The notes under the pieces: generated by a model
Databases searched by the model: none
Seen by the model: the letters and a program-made list of their open reading frames with translations, nothing else
What the model was told of the DNA's origin: nothing
Translations under genes and position numbers: made by a program
Source: Anolis sagrei
Lineage: Eukaryota > Chordata > Lepidosauria > Squamata > Anolidae
NCBI RefSeq assembly: GCF_037176765.1
Contig: NC_090025.1
Coordinates: forward strand, 75,555,545 to 75,619,544
Reading direction: 5' to 3'
Length of the DNA: 64,000 bases
Shown here: one piece after another, positions 32,187-41,599 of the stretch
Layout: every line of letters begins with the position of its first letter
Position numbering within the stretch: position 1 is the stretch's first letter

Positions 32187-32455
32187 AGGAGCCCCCGGTG
32201 GCGCAGTGTGTTAAACCCCATGCACCGGCAGGACTGAAGGTCGCAGGTTCGAATCCAGGGACAGCGTGGGTGAGCTCCCTCTATCAGCTCCAGCTCCCCA
32301 TGCGGGGACATGAGAGAAGCCTCCCACAAGGATGTTAAAACTTCAAAACATCTGGGCGTCCCCTGGGCAACGTCCTTGCAGACGGCCAATTCTTTCACAC
32401 CAGAAGTGATTTGCAGTTTCTCAAGTCGCTCCTGACACGACAAAAAAAAAAAAAA
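32187..32455 (+). repeat. SINE-A, full length
   Basis: Head 'gagcccccggtggcgcagtg' with A box; B box ggttcgaatcc at 32245-32255; body 'agctccctctatcagctcca', 'cccctgggcaacgtccttgc'; tail 'tcgctcctgacacgac' plus poly(A) (32442-32455). Confidence 0.93.
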
Positions 32456-32985
32456 GCAAGCCATTCACTGTCTCTGAATTTGTGATTACAGAAAAGTGAG
32501 GTATTGAGAGAAATACAGCAACATTAGAACTTCCTACTTGGGTTTATTTTTTTTAATAGTTTAAAATAGTTCACGGCTGAATCTGCAGGCGCAGAATTCG
32601 TGTCTAGGGAGGGCCAACCATATGCTTGAACACATGTTATCATTGTACACTGGCAGCCAGGAGGTGGCAATAAAGTACAACAAGAACTGCCTTTTCTGAA
32701 TGGAAAACCTTAGAATTCTTGAAAAGCACCATTGATAAATATGTTTTTCTTTCAACCTGGAGGAGTAGAGCGTTGCTGAACTGCAAGTCCCAGCATATCT
32801 CACTATTAGATTTATTTTTTTACTATATTTGTATACTGCCCCTCTCAGCCTTTCGGTGACTCAAGGCGGTTATGGGATTTGCAGTCCAAAAATATCAATT
32901 ACCCTGGTGCAGAGGAGAGTAAGTGTACTCCAAGAACAGAATACAGTCCTTGAATATGTTTGCAGGAGCTCAATGTATCTATTTC
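32456..32985. other. Intergenic sequence with a LINE 3' scrap
   Basis: 32808-32885 is an antisense LINE 3' end ('tactatatttgtatactgcc', 'gactcaaggcggttatggg'). The rest is unassigned. Confidence 0.5.
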
Positions 32986-32988
32986 AGT

Positions 32989-33295
32989 GGTTCTCAACCT
33001 TCCTAATGCCGCAACCCCTTAACACAATTCCTCATGTTGTGGTGAGCCCCAACCATAACATTATTTTCATTGGTATTTCATAACTGTAATTTTGTTACTG
33101 TTATTAATTGTAATTTAAATATATGATATGCAGGAAGTATTTTCATTCACTGGACCAAACTTCGTACAAATACTCAATACACCCAAATTTGAATATTGGT
33201 GGGGGGGGGGGGTTGTCATTTGGGAGTTGTAGTTGCTGGGATTTATAGTTCATCTACAAACAAAAAGCATTCTTAACTCTGCCAATTATGGAATT
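32989..33295 (+). mobile_element. hAT element 5' part, similar to the OC1/URR1 group
   Basis: Starts cagtggttctcaaccttcc, then 'aattcctcatgttgtggtga', 'cataactgtaattttgttac', 'tatatgatatgcaggaagta'. A second copy begins at 39235. As I recall, the 'cataactgtaattttgctactgtt' text is shared with murine URR1 and OposCharlie1 hAT elements. It passes into the unit 'gggagttgtagttgctggga' and is cut by an L2 at about 33296. Confidence 0.65.
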
Positions 33296-34515
33296 GAGCT
33301 TGGGAGTGATCCTGGACTCATCGCTGAGCCTGAAACCCCAGGTCTCAGTGGTCGCCAGGGGAGCTTTCGCACAATTAAAACTTGTGGGTCAACTGCGCCC
33401 GTATCTTGGGAGGTCTGATTTGGCTGCGGTGGTCCACACTCTGGTTACATCCCGAATAGATTACTGCAACGCACTCTACGTGAGGTTGCCTCTGAAGACT
33501 GCTCAGAAACTTAAGATAGTCCAACCCTTGGCAGCCAGGTTGCTCATGGGAGCATACAACTCCCCTGTTATGCCAGCTCCACTGGCTGCCTATTAGCTTC
33601 TGGGCACAATTCAAAGTGCTGGTCTTAACCTATAAATCCCTAAACAGTTTCGGCCCAGTTTACCTGTCCGAATGTATCTCCCTCTACGTACCACCAAGGA
33701 CCTTAAGATCATCCGGTGAGGCCCTGCTCTCGGTCCCACTGCCATCGCAGTTGCGTTTGGTGGGGACGAGAGACAGGGCCTTCTCTGTGGTGGCCCCTCG
33801 GCTGTGGATCTTGCTTCCTTATGAGATTAGATCTGCCTCACCCCTTCTGGAGCCCCCGGAGCCCCCGGTGGCGCAGTGGGTTAAACCCCTGTGCCGGCAG
33901 GACTGAAGACCGACAGGTCGCAGGTTTGAATCCGGGGAGAGGTGGATGAGCTCCCTCTATCAGCTCCAGCTCCTCATGCGGGGACATGAGAGAAGCCTCC
34001 CACAAGGATGATAAAAACATCAAATCATCCGGGCATCCCCTGGGCAACGTCCTTGCAGACGGCCAATTCTCTCACACCAGGAGTCACTCCTGAGACGACA
34101 AAAAAAAAATCCCTTCTGATCTTCCGGAAGAAACTCAGATCCTGGCTGTGGGATCAAGCGTTCACAGAATAGACTGATTTACTGGTGAAGATAAGGTTTT
34201 AGTGGAGTACAATGGACTGATTTGGATGACAATTTGAACCAGCCAACTGTTTTAATGTATATTTATAACAGTTTTTAATGTATGCTAATTGTATTTTACG
34301 TTATGTTGCTATTACTGTCACTGTGATTGTGTTTATTGTAATGTTATTTTGTTACTGTATTCATATTTTTTAAATGTAATTTTGATTTTGTTGCTTGTTG
34401 CTTATGTTTCGGTTTTATCTTGCTGTAATATGTTGTCCAGGGTTGGCTTCATGTAAACCACCCCGAGTCCCCGTCAGGGAGATGGTAGCGGGGTATAAAT
34501 AAAGTGTATTTATAT
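33296..34515 (+). repeat. L2 LINE 3' part, split by SINE-A
   Basis: Plus frames read LGVILDSSLSLKPQVSVVARGAFAQLKLVGQLRPYLGRSDLAAVVHTLVTSRIDYCNALYV (in segments) and YVPPRTLRSSGEALLSVPL. Coding text stops at 33852 for SINE-A and resumes at 34109 ('cttctgatcttccggaagaaa', ending in 'tgggatcaagcgttcacaga'), with UTR to 34515. Confidence 0.9.
33853..34108 (+). repeat. SINE-A inserted in L2
   Basis: Full-length: head 'gagcccccggtggcgcagtg', tail 'gagtcactcctgagacgac' with poly(A) 34100-34108. The L2 text ccccttctg(g) / cccttctg flanks it, giving a target duplication of about 8 bp. Confidence 0.92.
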
Positions 34516-34527
34516 TTATTTATTTAC

Positions 34528-35095
34528 CAGCCACCCCCTGCCACGCATTGCTGTGGCCCACATGGGAGTTCTGTGTGGGAGGTTTGGCTCAATTCTATCA
34601 TTGGTGGGGTTCAGAATGCTCTGTGATTGTAGGTGAACTATAAATCCCAGCAACTACAACTCTCAAATGTCAAGATTCTATTTTCCCCAAACTCCACCAG
34701 TGTTCACATTTGGGCATGTTGAGTATTCGTGTAGAGTTTGGTCCAGATCCATCATTGTTTGAGTGCACAGTGATCTCTGGATGTAGGTGAACTACAACTC
34801 CAAAACCAAAGGACACTGCCCACCAAACCCTTTCAGTATTTTCCATTGGTCATGGGAGAACTGTGTGCCAGGTTTGGTTCAATTCCATTGTTGGTGGGCT
34901 TCAGAATGTTCTTTGATTGTAGGTGAACTATAAATCCCAGCAACCACAACTCCCAAATGACAAAATCAATTTTTTTGAGTGAAGGACATACATTGGGTTG
35001 TTAGGTGTCTTGTGTCCAAATTTGGTGTCAATTTGTTCAGTGGTTTTTGAGTTCTGTTAATCCCACAAACGAACATTACATTTTTATTTGTATAG
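34528..35095 (-). mobile_element. Helitron, minus orientation
   Basis: The left end 'cagccaccccctgccacgca' + 'ttgctgtggccc' is the reversed 3' end. The right end '…cgaacattacatttttattt' + 'gtatag' is the reversed 5' end. Internal tandem units as in other copies. The terminal bases are slightly altered. Confidence 0.75.
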
Positions 35096-35535
35096 CTATT
35101 GTGTCGGCTATTGTGTTGGAAGCCGTCCTGAGTCCCTCTTTGGAAGTTGAGAAGGACAGGGTATAAATGTTCTAAATAAACAAACGAATAAATAAATGTG
35201 AACACTGGTGGAATTTGGGGGAAACAGACCTTGACATTTGAGAGTTGTAGTTGCTGGGATTTATAGTTCGCCTACAATCAAAGAGCCCCTTGAACCCCAC
35301 CAACGATAGAATTGGGCCAAACTTTCCACACAGAACCCTCATGACCAACATAAAATATTGGAGGGATTTGGGAAAAACAGACAGTGATTTATGGGAGATG
35401 TAGTTCACCTACCTCCAGAGTGCACTGTGTTCCTAAAACCATCAGAAATATGTTTTCAAATGGTCTTTGGTGACACCCCCCTTGCGACCCCCCCCCCCCC
35501 AAGAGTCCTGACTCCCAGGTTGAGAAACGCTGGAC
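35096..35535. repeat. LINE 3' scrap and Helitron/hAT unit sequence
   Basis: 35110-35195 is an L2-type 3' end with an aataaa tail. 35196-35535 holds 'ttgtagttgctgggatttat' units and ends 'ccaggttgagaaacgctgg', a hAT-like right terminus. Confidence 0.6.
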
Positions 35536-35936
35536 TACCTGCTCATTGGCAACACGATACTTTTTTGGTACCAATCTGGCAGGTAAACCTTTTCTTGGCC
35601 TAGAAGGTAAAAAAACTCTTTGAAAACTTTCTAAGGAGGAAGTTCAACTGAAAACACGATTTCTTTCCTGGTAAATATACATCTGCTTCATGCTACAGAG
35701 CTTATAGGAAGGGCAAAAACCTTTATCCTCTTTTTGCAAGCTTTGTTTCAAGCTGCACCCTTGTCTTTGTTTATGTGCACGCAGGAGGGAGAAAGGTGTG
35801 GCATTGCTGCCACAATGTTTGCATTAGTGACTTGCGATCAGAAGTCCACTCCTCAGTAGGAATCCTTTTCCTGCCATTATATTTTCTTTTAGCCATAGCA
35901 GGAATGTCCCTATGCAATTTTAATTCCTAGAATCCG
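35536..35936. other. Intergenic sequence, nothing recognised
   Basis: No repeat or exon recognised on either strand. Confidence 0.4.
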
Positions 35937-36069
35937 TCTAATATTGGAAGTTAAGCCAGGTCAATCCTGGTTAGTACTTGGATGGGAAATCACTGATGAA
36001 TGCACAGTACAGTTGGCTGAATTTCAAAGGACGGAACGGACAAATTGTTTATTCCTTGCCTAAGAAAAC

Positions 36070-36232
36070 CCTATGGGCCCTTCCATACTGTCCTTTATCC
36101 CAGGATCTCATCCCAGATTATCTGCTTTAAACTGGAATATATGAGTCCCCACTACCAGATAACTTGAGTTAAACAGAAAATCTGGAATCACATACGGGGA
36201 TAAAGGGGCAGTGTGGAAGGGCCTTATGAAAC
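36070..36232. mobile_element. MITE-P copy inside the 5S-like array
   Basis: 'gggcccttccatactgtcct' … 'ggcagtgtggaagggcctta', about 160 bp palindrome. Confidence 0.8.
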
Positions 36233-36799
36233 ACATTAGGATCTCCATAAATTGACAGGTGACACATATTTTCCATGCAGAGAGTGGGCCTTTCCTCAAA
36301 GCAAGTACGCAAAACCAGATGGTTCTGATCTTGGAAGCTAATCAGAATCAGCCCTGGAAAACATTTGGATGGAAGACTACCAAATTATGTCAAGGAATGT
36401 AGAAAGAGGCCTTGGCAAAGCCACCTTTAAGTATTCCTTGCTTTGTGGGGTCGCCTTAAGAACTAGATGTAGTCTAATCTTAGAGCATGGTGAGTACTTG
36501 ATAGCATTCGGATGGGAGATCCCCAAGAAAAGTCAGGAACTGCTGAAGGAGGCCTTCGCAAAGCTACCTTCCAATATCCCTTACCTGCAGGGTCACGATA
36601 AGAACCAGATGTGGGATCTGATCTTGGAAGCTAAGCAGGGCCAGCCCTGGATAGCATTTGGATGGGAGACCACCAAGGAATGTCAGGAACTGTTGAAGGA
36701 GGCCTTCGCAAAGTCACCTTCCAATATCCCTTGCCTGCGGTGTCATGATAATCAGATGTGGGATCTGATCCTGAAGGCTAAGCTGACCAGCCCTGGATA

Positions 36800-37225
36800 A
36801 TAATAATACTAAAAACATTATTTATATACTGCCCTATCTCCCCTAGGGGACTAAGAGCGGTTTCCACATATGCAAAATAATACAAGAGCATACAATATGA
36901 AACAAAAACATAGGCATAAACTGTTAACACAACATATACATTTTATTTATTTATCGTGTCATCCGCAACCAGAACATTGTATTACATTTCTAACAGAACA
37001 AAACAAACAGATAAAATTTAAAAAACAAAAAAAAAAAACCCACAAATTTTGCAAACTTGGTAGCCGATTAAATGTCCTTTGACCAGTATCTGGCCACTTG
37101 GAGTGCCTCTGGTGTTGCCGCAAGAAGGTCCTCCATCGTGCATGTGGCAGGGCTCAGGTTGCATTGCAGCAGGTGGTCAGTGGTTTGCTCCTCTCCACAC
37201 TCGCATGTCGTGGATTCAACCAAGT
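36800..37225 (-). repeat. LINE 3' ends inserted in the 5S-like array
   Basis: 36800-36935: antisense L2-type 3' end ('tatatactgccctatctccc', 'ggggactaagagcggtttcc'). 36940-37225: antisense Vingi-like 3' end ('tttatttatcgtgtcatcc', 'gaccagtatctggccacttgg', 'ccacactcgcatgtcgtgga'). Confidence 0.82.
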
Positions 37226-37824
37226 GCTCTCGAGGGAGACCTTTGCAAAGTCACCTTGCCTAATGTGGTCACCACAAGAACAAGGTGGGGGGTTGGTTTC
37301 TGATCTTGAAAGCTAAGCAGGGCTAGGCTTGGATAGTATTTGGATGGGAGACTACCAAAGATCGTCAAGTACTGTGAAGGGAGCTATCTTTTAGTATCCC
37401 TTGCCCTTTGGAGTCGTCATAAGAATGACTCCAAAATTGGGGTGTCGTCCTAGAAGCTAAGCAGGACCAGCCCTGGATAATATTTGGATGGAAGAGACCA
37501 CCAAGGAACATCAAGTACTGTGAAGGAACACTATCTTTGCGTATTCCTTGCCTTTTGGGATCACCATAAGAACCAGATGGGGGGTCTGATCCTGGATGCT
37601 AAGCAGGGTCAGTTCTGGATAGTATATGGGTGGGAGACCACCAAAGATCGTCAAGTACTGTGAAGGGAGCTATCCTTTAGTATTTCTTGCCTTTTGGGGT
37701 TGCCATAAGAACCACATTGGGGTTGTGGTCCTAGAAGCTAAGCAGGACCAGCCATGGATAGTATTTGGATGGGAGAGACCACCAAGGAACATCAAGTGCT
37801 GTGAAGGAAGGCTATCTTTGAGTG

Positions 37825-38395
37825 TTAGACGATCCCTCATTGTCTGAGTAGGATAGTCTTCCAGGATCAGTGTGCTGGTGGGTCCATAGGTGACTGTGGA
37901 GCCCTATTCTTGACCTGCATCTTCGTCAGGTGGTTGGGTCTACAAACAACACATATAATGAATACACACATACAGTTGAACAATTTGTTACATCAAGTTT
38001 GTAAGTATATATACAGACACTCTACTTACTCATTTATTGAAAAAGGCTCATCTATCAAAAAAAGAAAAAAGAAAAAGACCCAACCGCCTGACGAAGGCTC
38101 TTGTGAGTCGAAACCGGTTGCAGGTTGGTAGTCGACTCGCGTGACTATTGGAGTCTACTCGTATGCAATAAAGAATAGGACATTTATTATCATTCAAGGA
38201 CTATCACTCACAAGGTTTTGTTTCATACTTCAAGAGAAAAACCAGTTGTTTTTGCTTAATGTGAATGTGGCAGCTCTGTGTTTTGTTGATATGTGTATTT
38301 GTAATGTATACATTGAGTTAATTTAGATACTTTCACATTATCACAATCAGTAGATTTTGGTTTCCACAGTCTTAAGGGGATCCAATTTTTATTGT
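37825..38395 (+). mobile_element. Insertion with inverted repeat and hammerhead motif, possibly a second Penelope-type family
   Basis: Interrupts a 5S-like unit (the text '…ctatctttgagt' is repeated at 37810-37822 and 38427-38440). It carries an inverted repeat, ttcgtcaggtggttgggtct (37922-37941) against agacccaaccgcctgacgaa (38076-38095), and a near-complete hammerhead ribozyme at 38080-38128. There is no reading frame. Penelope assignment is an inference from the ribozyme. Confidence 0.6.
38080..38128 (+). ncRNA. Hammerhead ribozyme motif (type I order)
   Basis: Core CTGACGA (38088-38094), one extra A, helix II GGCTC-TTGT-GAGTC (38096-38109, one G:U), GAAA (38110-38113), palindromic CCGG, then T-T (38118-38119) as the cleavage position. 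Helix I: CCAACCGC (38080-38087) pairs with GC-(A)-GGTTGG (38120-38128), eight pairs with one bulged A. All invariant core positions are present except that the triplet is GTT instead of the common GTC. Helix III has no loop, so cleavage would need a dimer, as proposed for Penelope-type hammerheads. Activity is untested. Confidence 0.75.
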
Positions 38396-38689
38396 CAGAG
38401 ACCACCAAAGAACATCAAGTACTGTGAAGGAAGGCTATCTTTGAGTATACCTTGCCTAATGGGGTCGCCATAAGAACCAGATGGGGGTCTGATCCTGGAT
38501 GCTAAGCAGGGCCAGCCCTGGATAGTATTTGGATGGGAGACCGATCACCAAGGCATGCCCAGAGCTGTGGAGGGAGTCAGCTGTGAGTTTTCTTTGCTTT
38601 GCGGGTGCGGCAGGAGTCAGTAGGGAGCTTGAAACCACAGGCACAAAGGAGCAAAATCTCCCTTTGAAAGGCATGAGGCCTCCAGGCAT

Positions 38690-38857
38690 GGCGAAGACTC
38701 CGCCTTTTTAGAGGTCATGTTATGTAATGGGGCCGGGCTTTTGTTTACTTCCTCCTAGATCGCACGGATACAGTTTGGGGAGGCTGCCCAGGAAGCACAG
38801 GCGTCCCCAGCAAAGGCAACGGGAGAGAAAAAGAAGGAGAGCCACCAAGTCTTGCAG
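38690..38857 (+). other. OCIAD2: Probable OCIAD2 exon 1 (5' UTR) and promoter region
   Basis: Non-repetitive, moderately GC-rich block after the 5S-like array ('gactccgcctttttagagg', 'ggggccgggcttttgttt'), ending in a strong donor CTTGCAG|GTGAGG at 38857/38858. It lies upstream of the acceptor at 43672 and has no long frame, fitting a non-coding first exon. The transcription start is not determined; about 38740 is a guess. No TATA box or full CpG island is evident. A transcript is needed to confirm it. Confidence 0.5.
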
Positions 38858-39230
38858 GTGAGGAAACCCCAGTGTTTGAGAAGTGGGCTGAATCCTTCTA
38901 TTGGGAGAAGGATTCAGCCCCATTGAGTTCTGAATCTACTCTGATTAGTGGCCTTTTTTGTGTCCAAAAGAGACCCCAGAGGCCATCTAGTCCAATCCCC
39001 TTCAGCCAAGTAGGAACTCTTGTTCTCTCTTCCAATTGGGCGCCTTAAAAAGCAACTCAGGCTGGATCTACACCGCCAAACAATGCAGTTTGAACTGCTT
39101 CTTATGGCTAGTGTAGACCCATGCAACATTGACCATATCAGGCAGTTCAAACTGCATTATTGGGCAGTGTAGATCTAGCCTCTAATATACATTGATATAT
39201 ATGTGACTGTGCATTATAAATAGGTTTAGA
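38858..39230. other. OCIAD2 intron 1 start with palindromic MITE
   Basis: 39058-39183 folds on itself (ggctggatctacaccgcc … gcagtgtagatctagcc). 38963-39000 is a CR1 3' scrap. Confidence 0.6.
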
Positions 39231-39234
39231 GCAG

Positions 39235-40625
39235 TGGTTCTCATCCTTCCTAATGTTGCGACGCCTTAATACAGTTCCTTATGTTGTGGTGACCCCCAAC
39301 CATAACATTATTTATGTTCAATGTATTGTCGAAGGCTTTCATGGCTGGAATCACTAAGTTCTTGTTGGTTTTTTCGGGCTATATGGCCATGTTCTAGAGG
39401 CATTTCTCCTGACGTTTCGCCTGCATCTTTGGCAAGCATCCTCAGAGGATGCTTGCCATAGATGCAGGCGAAATGTCAGGAGAAATGCCTCTAGAACATG
39501 GCCATATAGCCCGAAAAAACCCACAAGAACTTAATTATTTATGTTGCTACTTCATAACTGTAATTTTGCTATTGTTACCAGTTGTTGTGTAAATATCTGA
39601 TATACAGGATGTATTTCCATTCACTAGACCAAATTTGGCACAAATACCTAATACGCCGAAATTTGAATACTGGTGGGGTTGTGGGGGGGGGAACAGATTT
39701 TGTCATTTGGGAGTTGTAGTTGGTGGGATATATAGTTCACCTACAATTAAAAAGCATTCTAAACTCCACCAACAATGGAATTGAACCAAGCTTGGAATAC
39801 AGAACTCCCATGACCAACAGAAAATACTGGAAGAGTTTGGTAGGCATTGACTTTGAGTTTTGGAGTTGTAGTTTACCTACATTCAGAGAACACTGTGGAC
39901 TCAACCAGTGCTAGATCTGGTCCAAACTTGGCACGGATACTCAATATGCCCAAATGTGAACACTGGTGAAATTTAGGGAAAATAGACCTTGACATTTGGG
40001 AGTTGTAGTTGCTGGGATTTATAGTTCACCAACAATCAAAGAGCGTTCTGAACGCCACCAATGGTAGAATTGAACAAAGCTTGGAACACAGAACTTCCAT
40101 GACCAACAGAAAATACTGGAAGCGTTTGAGTCCACAGGCCTTAAATTTTAGTGTTGCAGTTCACCTACATCCTCTCTGGATGTAGGTGAACTACAACTCT
40201 AAAATTTAAGGTCTGTGGACTCAAACAATGATAGATCTGGACCAGACATGCCACCAATACTCAATATGCTCAATGTGAACATGGGTGGAGTTTGGGGAAA
40301 ATAGATTTTGACATTTGGGAGTTGTAGTTGCTAGGATTTACAGTTCACCTACAATCAAAGAGCATTCTGAACTCCACCAATGATGGAATTGAACCAAACT
40401 TGGCATACAGAACTCTCACAATCAATAGAAAATACTGGAAGGGTTTGGTAGGCTTTGACCTTGAGTTCTGGAATTGTAGTTCACCTACATCCAGAGAGCA
40501 CTGTGGACTCAAACAATGATGGATCTGTACCAAACATGGCACAAATACTCAAAATGCTCAAATGTGAACACTGGTGGAGTTTGGAGAAAATAGACTTTGA
40601 CATTTGGGAGTTGTAGTTTCTGGGA
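39235..40625 (+). mobile_element. hAT element (OC1-like 5' end) with tandem internal units, split by a Penelope palindrome
   Basis: Starts cagtggttctcatccttcc, resumes at 39528 after the Penelope insertion ('tttatgttgctacttcataac', 'gtaattttgctattgtta'). It then runs into about five 200-260 bp units with 'ttgtagttgctgggatttat' and 'ttgtagttcacctacatcc'. 40160-40215 contains a local palindrome (acctacatcctctctggatgtaggt). Confidence 0.65.
39318..39527. repeat. Penelope terminal-repeat palindrome with target duplication
   Basis: Arms of about 90 bp (39355-39445 against 39446-39533) centred on the hammerhead core region. The left arm keeps an intact minus-strand core (tcctcag 39439-39445; gacgtttc 39411-39418). 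The flanking sequence attatttatgtt occurs on both sides and is continuous in the host hAT element. Confidence 0.82.
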
Positions 40626-41040
40626 TTCATAGTCCTTAAAAATATTAAAAACAATATAAAACCGCAATAGAAGCAATAAAACAAACATCATTAGTGTCTC
40701 TTTGTTAAAATGAGTGAACTATAAATCCCAGCAACTACAACTCCCAAATGACAAAATCAAAAAATGTTGAGTGAAGGACATACATTGGGCTGTTAGGTGT
40801 ATGCTGTCCAAATTTCATGTCAATTCGTCCAGTGGTTTTTGAGCTATGTTAATCCCACAAACGAAAATTACATTTTTATTTAAATAGATGTTAAATGTTT
40901 AATTGTTTATAATTGTTTAACTGTATTTTGATATTTGTTATGGCATCGAATCACTGCCGACTGTGAACCGTCTTGAGTCGCCTCTGGCTGAGAAAGGCGG
41001 TATACAAAGGCAGTAAATAAATTTTTAAAAAGCTAATTGA
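40626..41040. repeat. Helitron end and LINE 3' end
   Basis: 40715-40890 is the reversed Helitron 5' region ('tcccacaaacgaaaattaca' + 'tttttattt'). 40895-41030 is a plus-strand LINE 3' end ('gtgaaccgtcttgagtcgcc', 'cagtaaataaat'). Confidence 0.65.
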
Positions 41041-41322
41041 GACAAATAAAGGCAAACCTCCCATTAATTTCTTCAAGAATTGAAATTTGTCACAGTTATG
41101 CCTTATCTGCTTTCTAGTGTGCATGAGGCTAGTTGGGAAAAATGAGTTATAAGCAGGACTATAGTAACAAGCAACTTGTTATGTTCATGTCCTAGCAGGC
41201 CATTTCTACAAACAAGATGTAACCTGCAGTCTATTAGCAAGCCATTTGTAATTTCAGCATTTTGAGGATAAAGCAGTATTAAATAGAGAGCAACACCACC
41301 AGGTTTGTTGATCCATTCCAGT

Positions 41323-41579
41323 GCAGTGGGTTAAACCTTTGTGCCGGCAGGACTGAAGACAGACAGGTCGCAGGTTTGAATCCGGGGAGAGCGCGGATGA
41401 GCTCCCTCTGTCAGTTCCAGCTCCTCCTTGCGGGGACATGAGAGAAGTCTCCCACAAGGATGATAACGCATCAAAAAACATCCAGGCATCCCCTGGGCAA
41501 CATCCTTGCAGGCGGCCAATTCTCTCACACCAGAAATGACTTGCAGTTTCTCAAGTTGCTCCTGACACGACAAAAAAAA
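41323..41579 (+). repeat. SINE-A
   Basis: Head shortened (starts at gcagtgggttaaac), B box ggtttgaatcc, tail 'gttgctcctgacacgac' plus poly(A) at 41571-41579. Confidence 0.92.
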
Positions 41580-41599
41580 AGTATAAATATAAAAGCTAG

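Larger units (their letters stand above)
35937..38560 (+). repeat. Tandem array of 5S-rRNA-derived units
   Basis: About ten degenerate units, period 139-150 bp. Each carries 5S rRNA landmarks in order: 'tctgatcttggaagctaagcagg' (5S box A region), 'ccagccctggatagtatttgg', then 'atgggagacc' (intermediate element and box C start). Anchor atggg/atggaag at 36368, 36511, 36661, 37343, 37488, 37629, 37768 and 38532; a diverged single unit is at 35937-36010. Inter-unit text is also shared ('gtcaagtactgtgaaggaag', 'gtatcccttgcct'). The array is interrupted by a MITE-P (36070-36232), LINE pieces (36800-37225) and a second insertion (37825-38395). The 5S 5' and 3' thirds are not recognisable, so these are not functional 5S genes; a 5S-headed SINE amplified in tandem is the likeliest source. 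Confidence 0.88.

Noticed and set aside
36369-36800. 143-codon frame with internal repeats (GWEIPKKSQELLKEAFAKLPSNIP)
   Set aside because: Translation of the 5S-like tandem units; the repeat period explains it. Not a repeat protein.
35937-38560. Functional 5S rRNA genes
   Set aside because: Only the central third of 5S is recognisable, copies are diverged, and no T-run terminator follows at the right distance.
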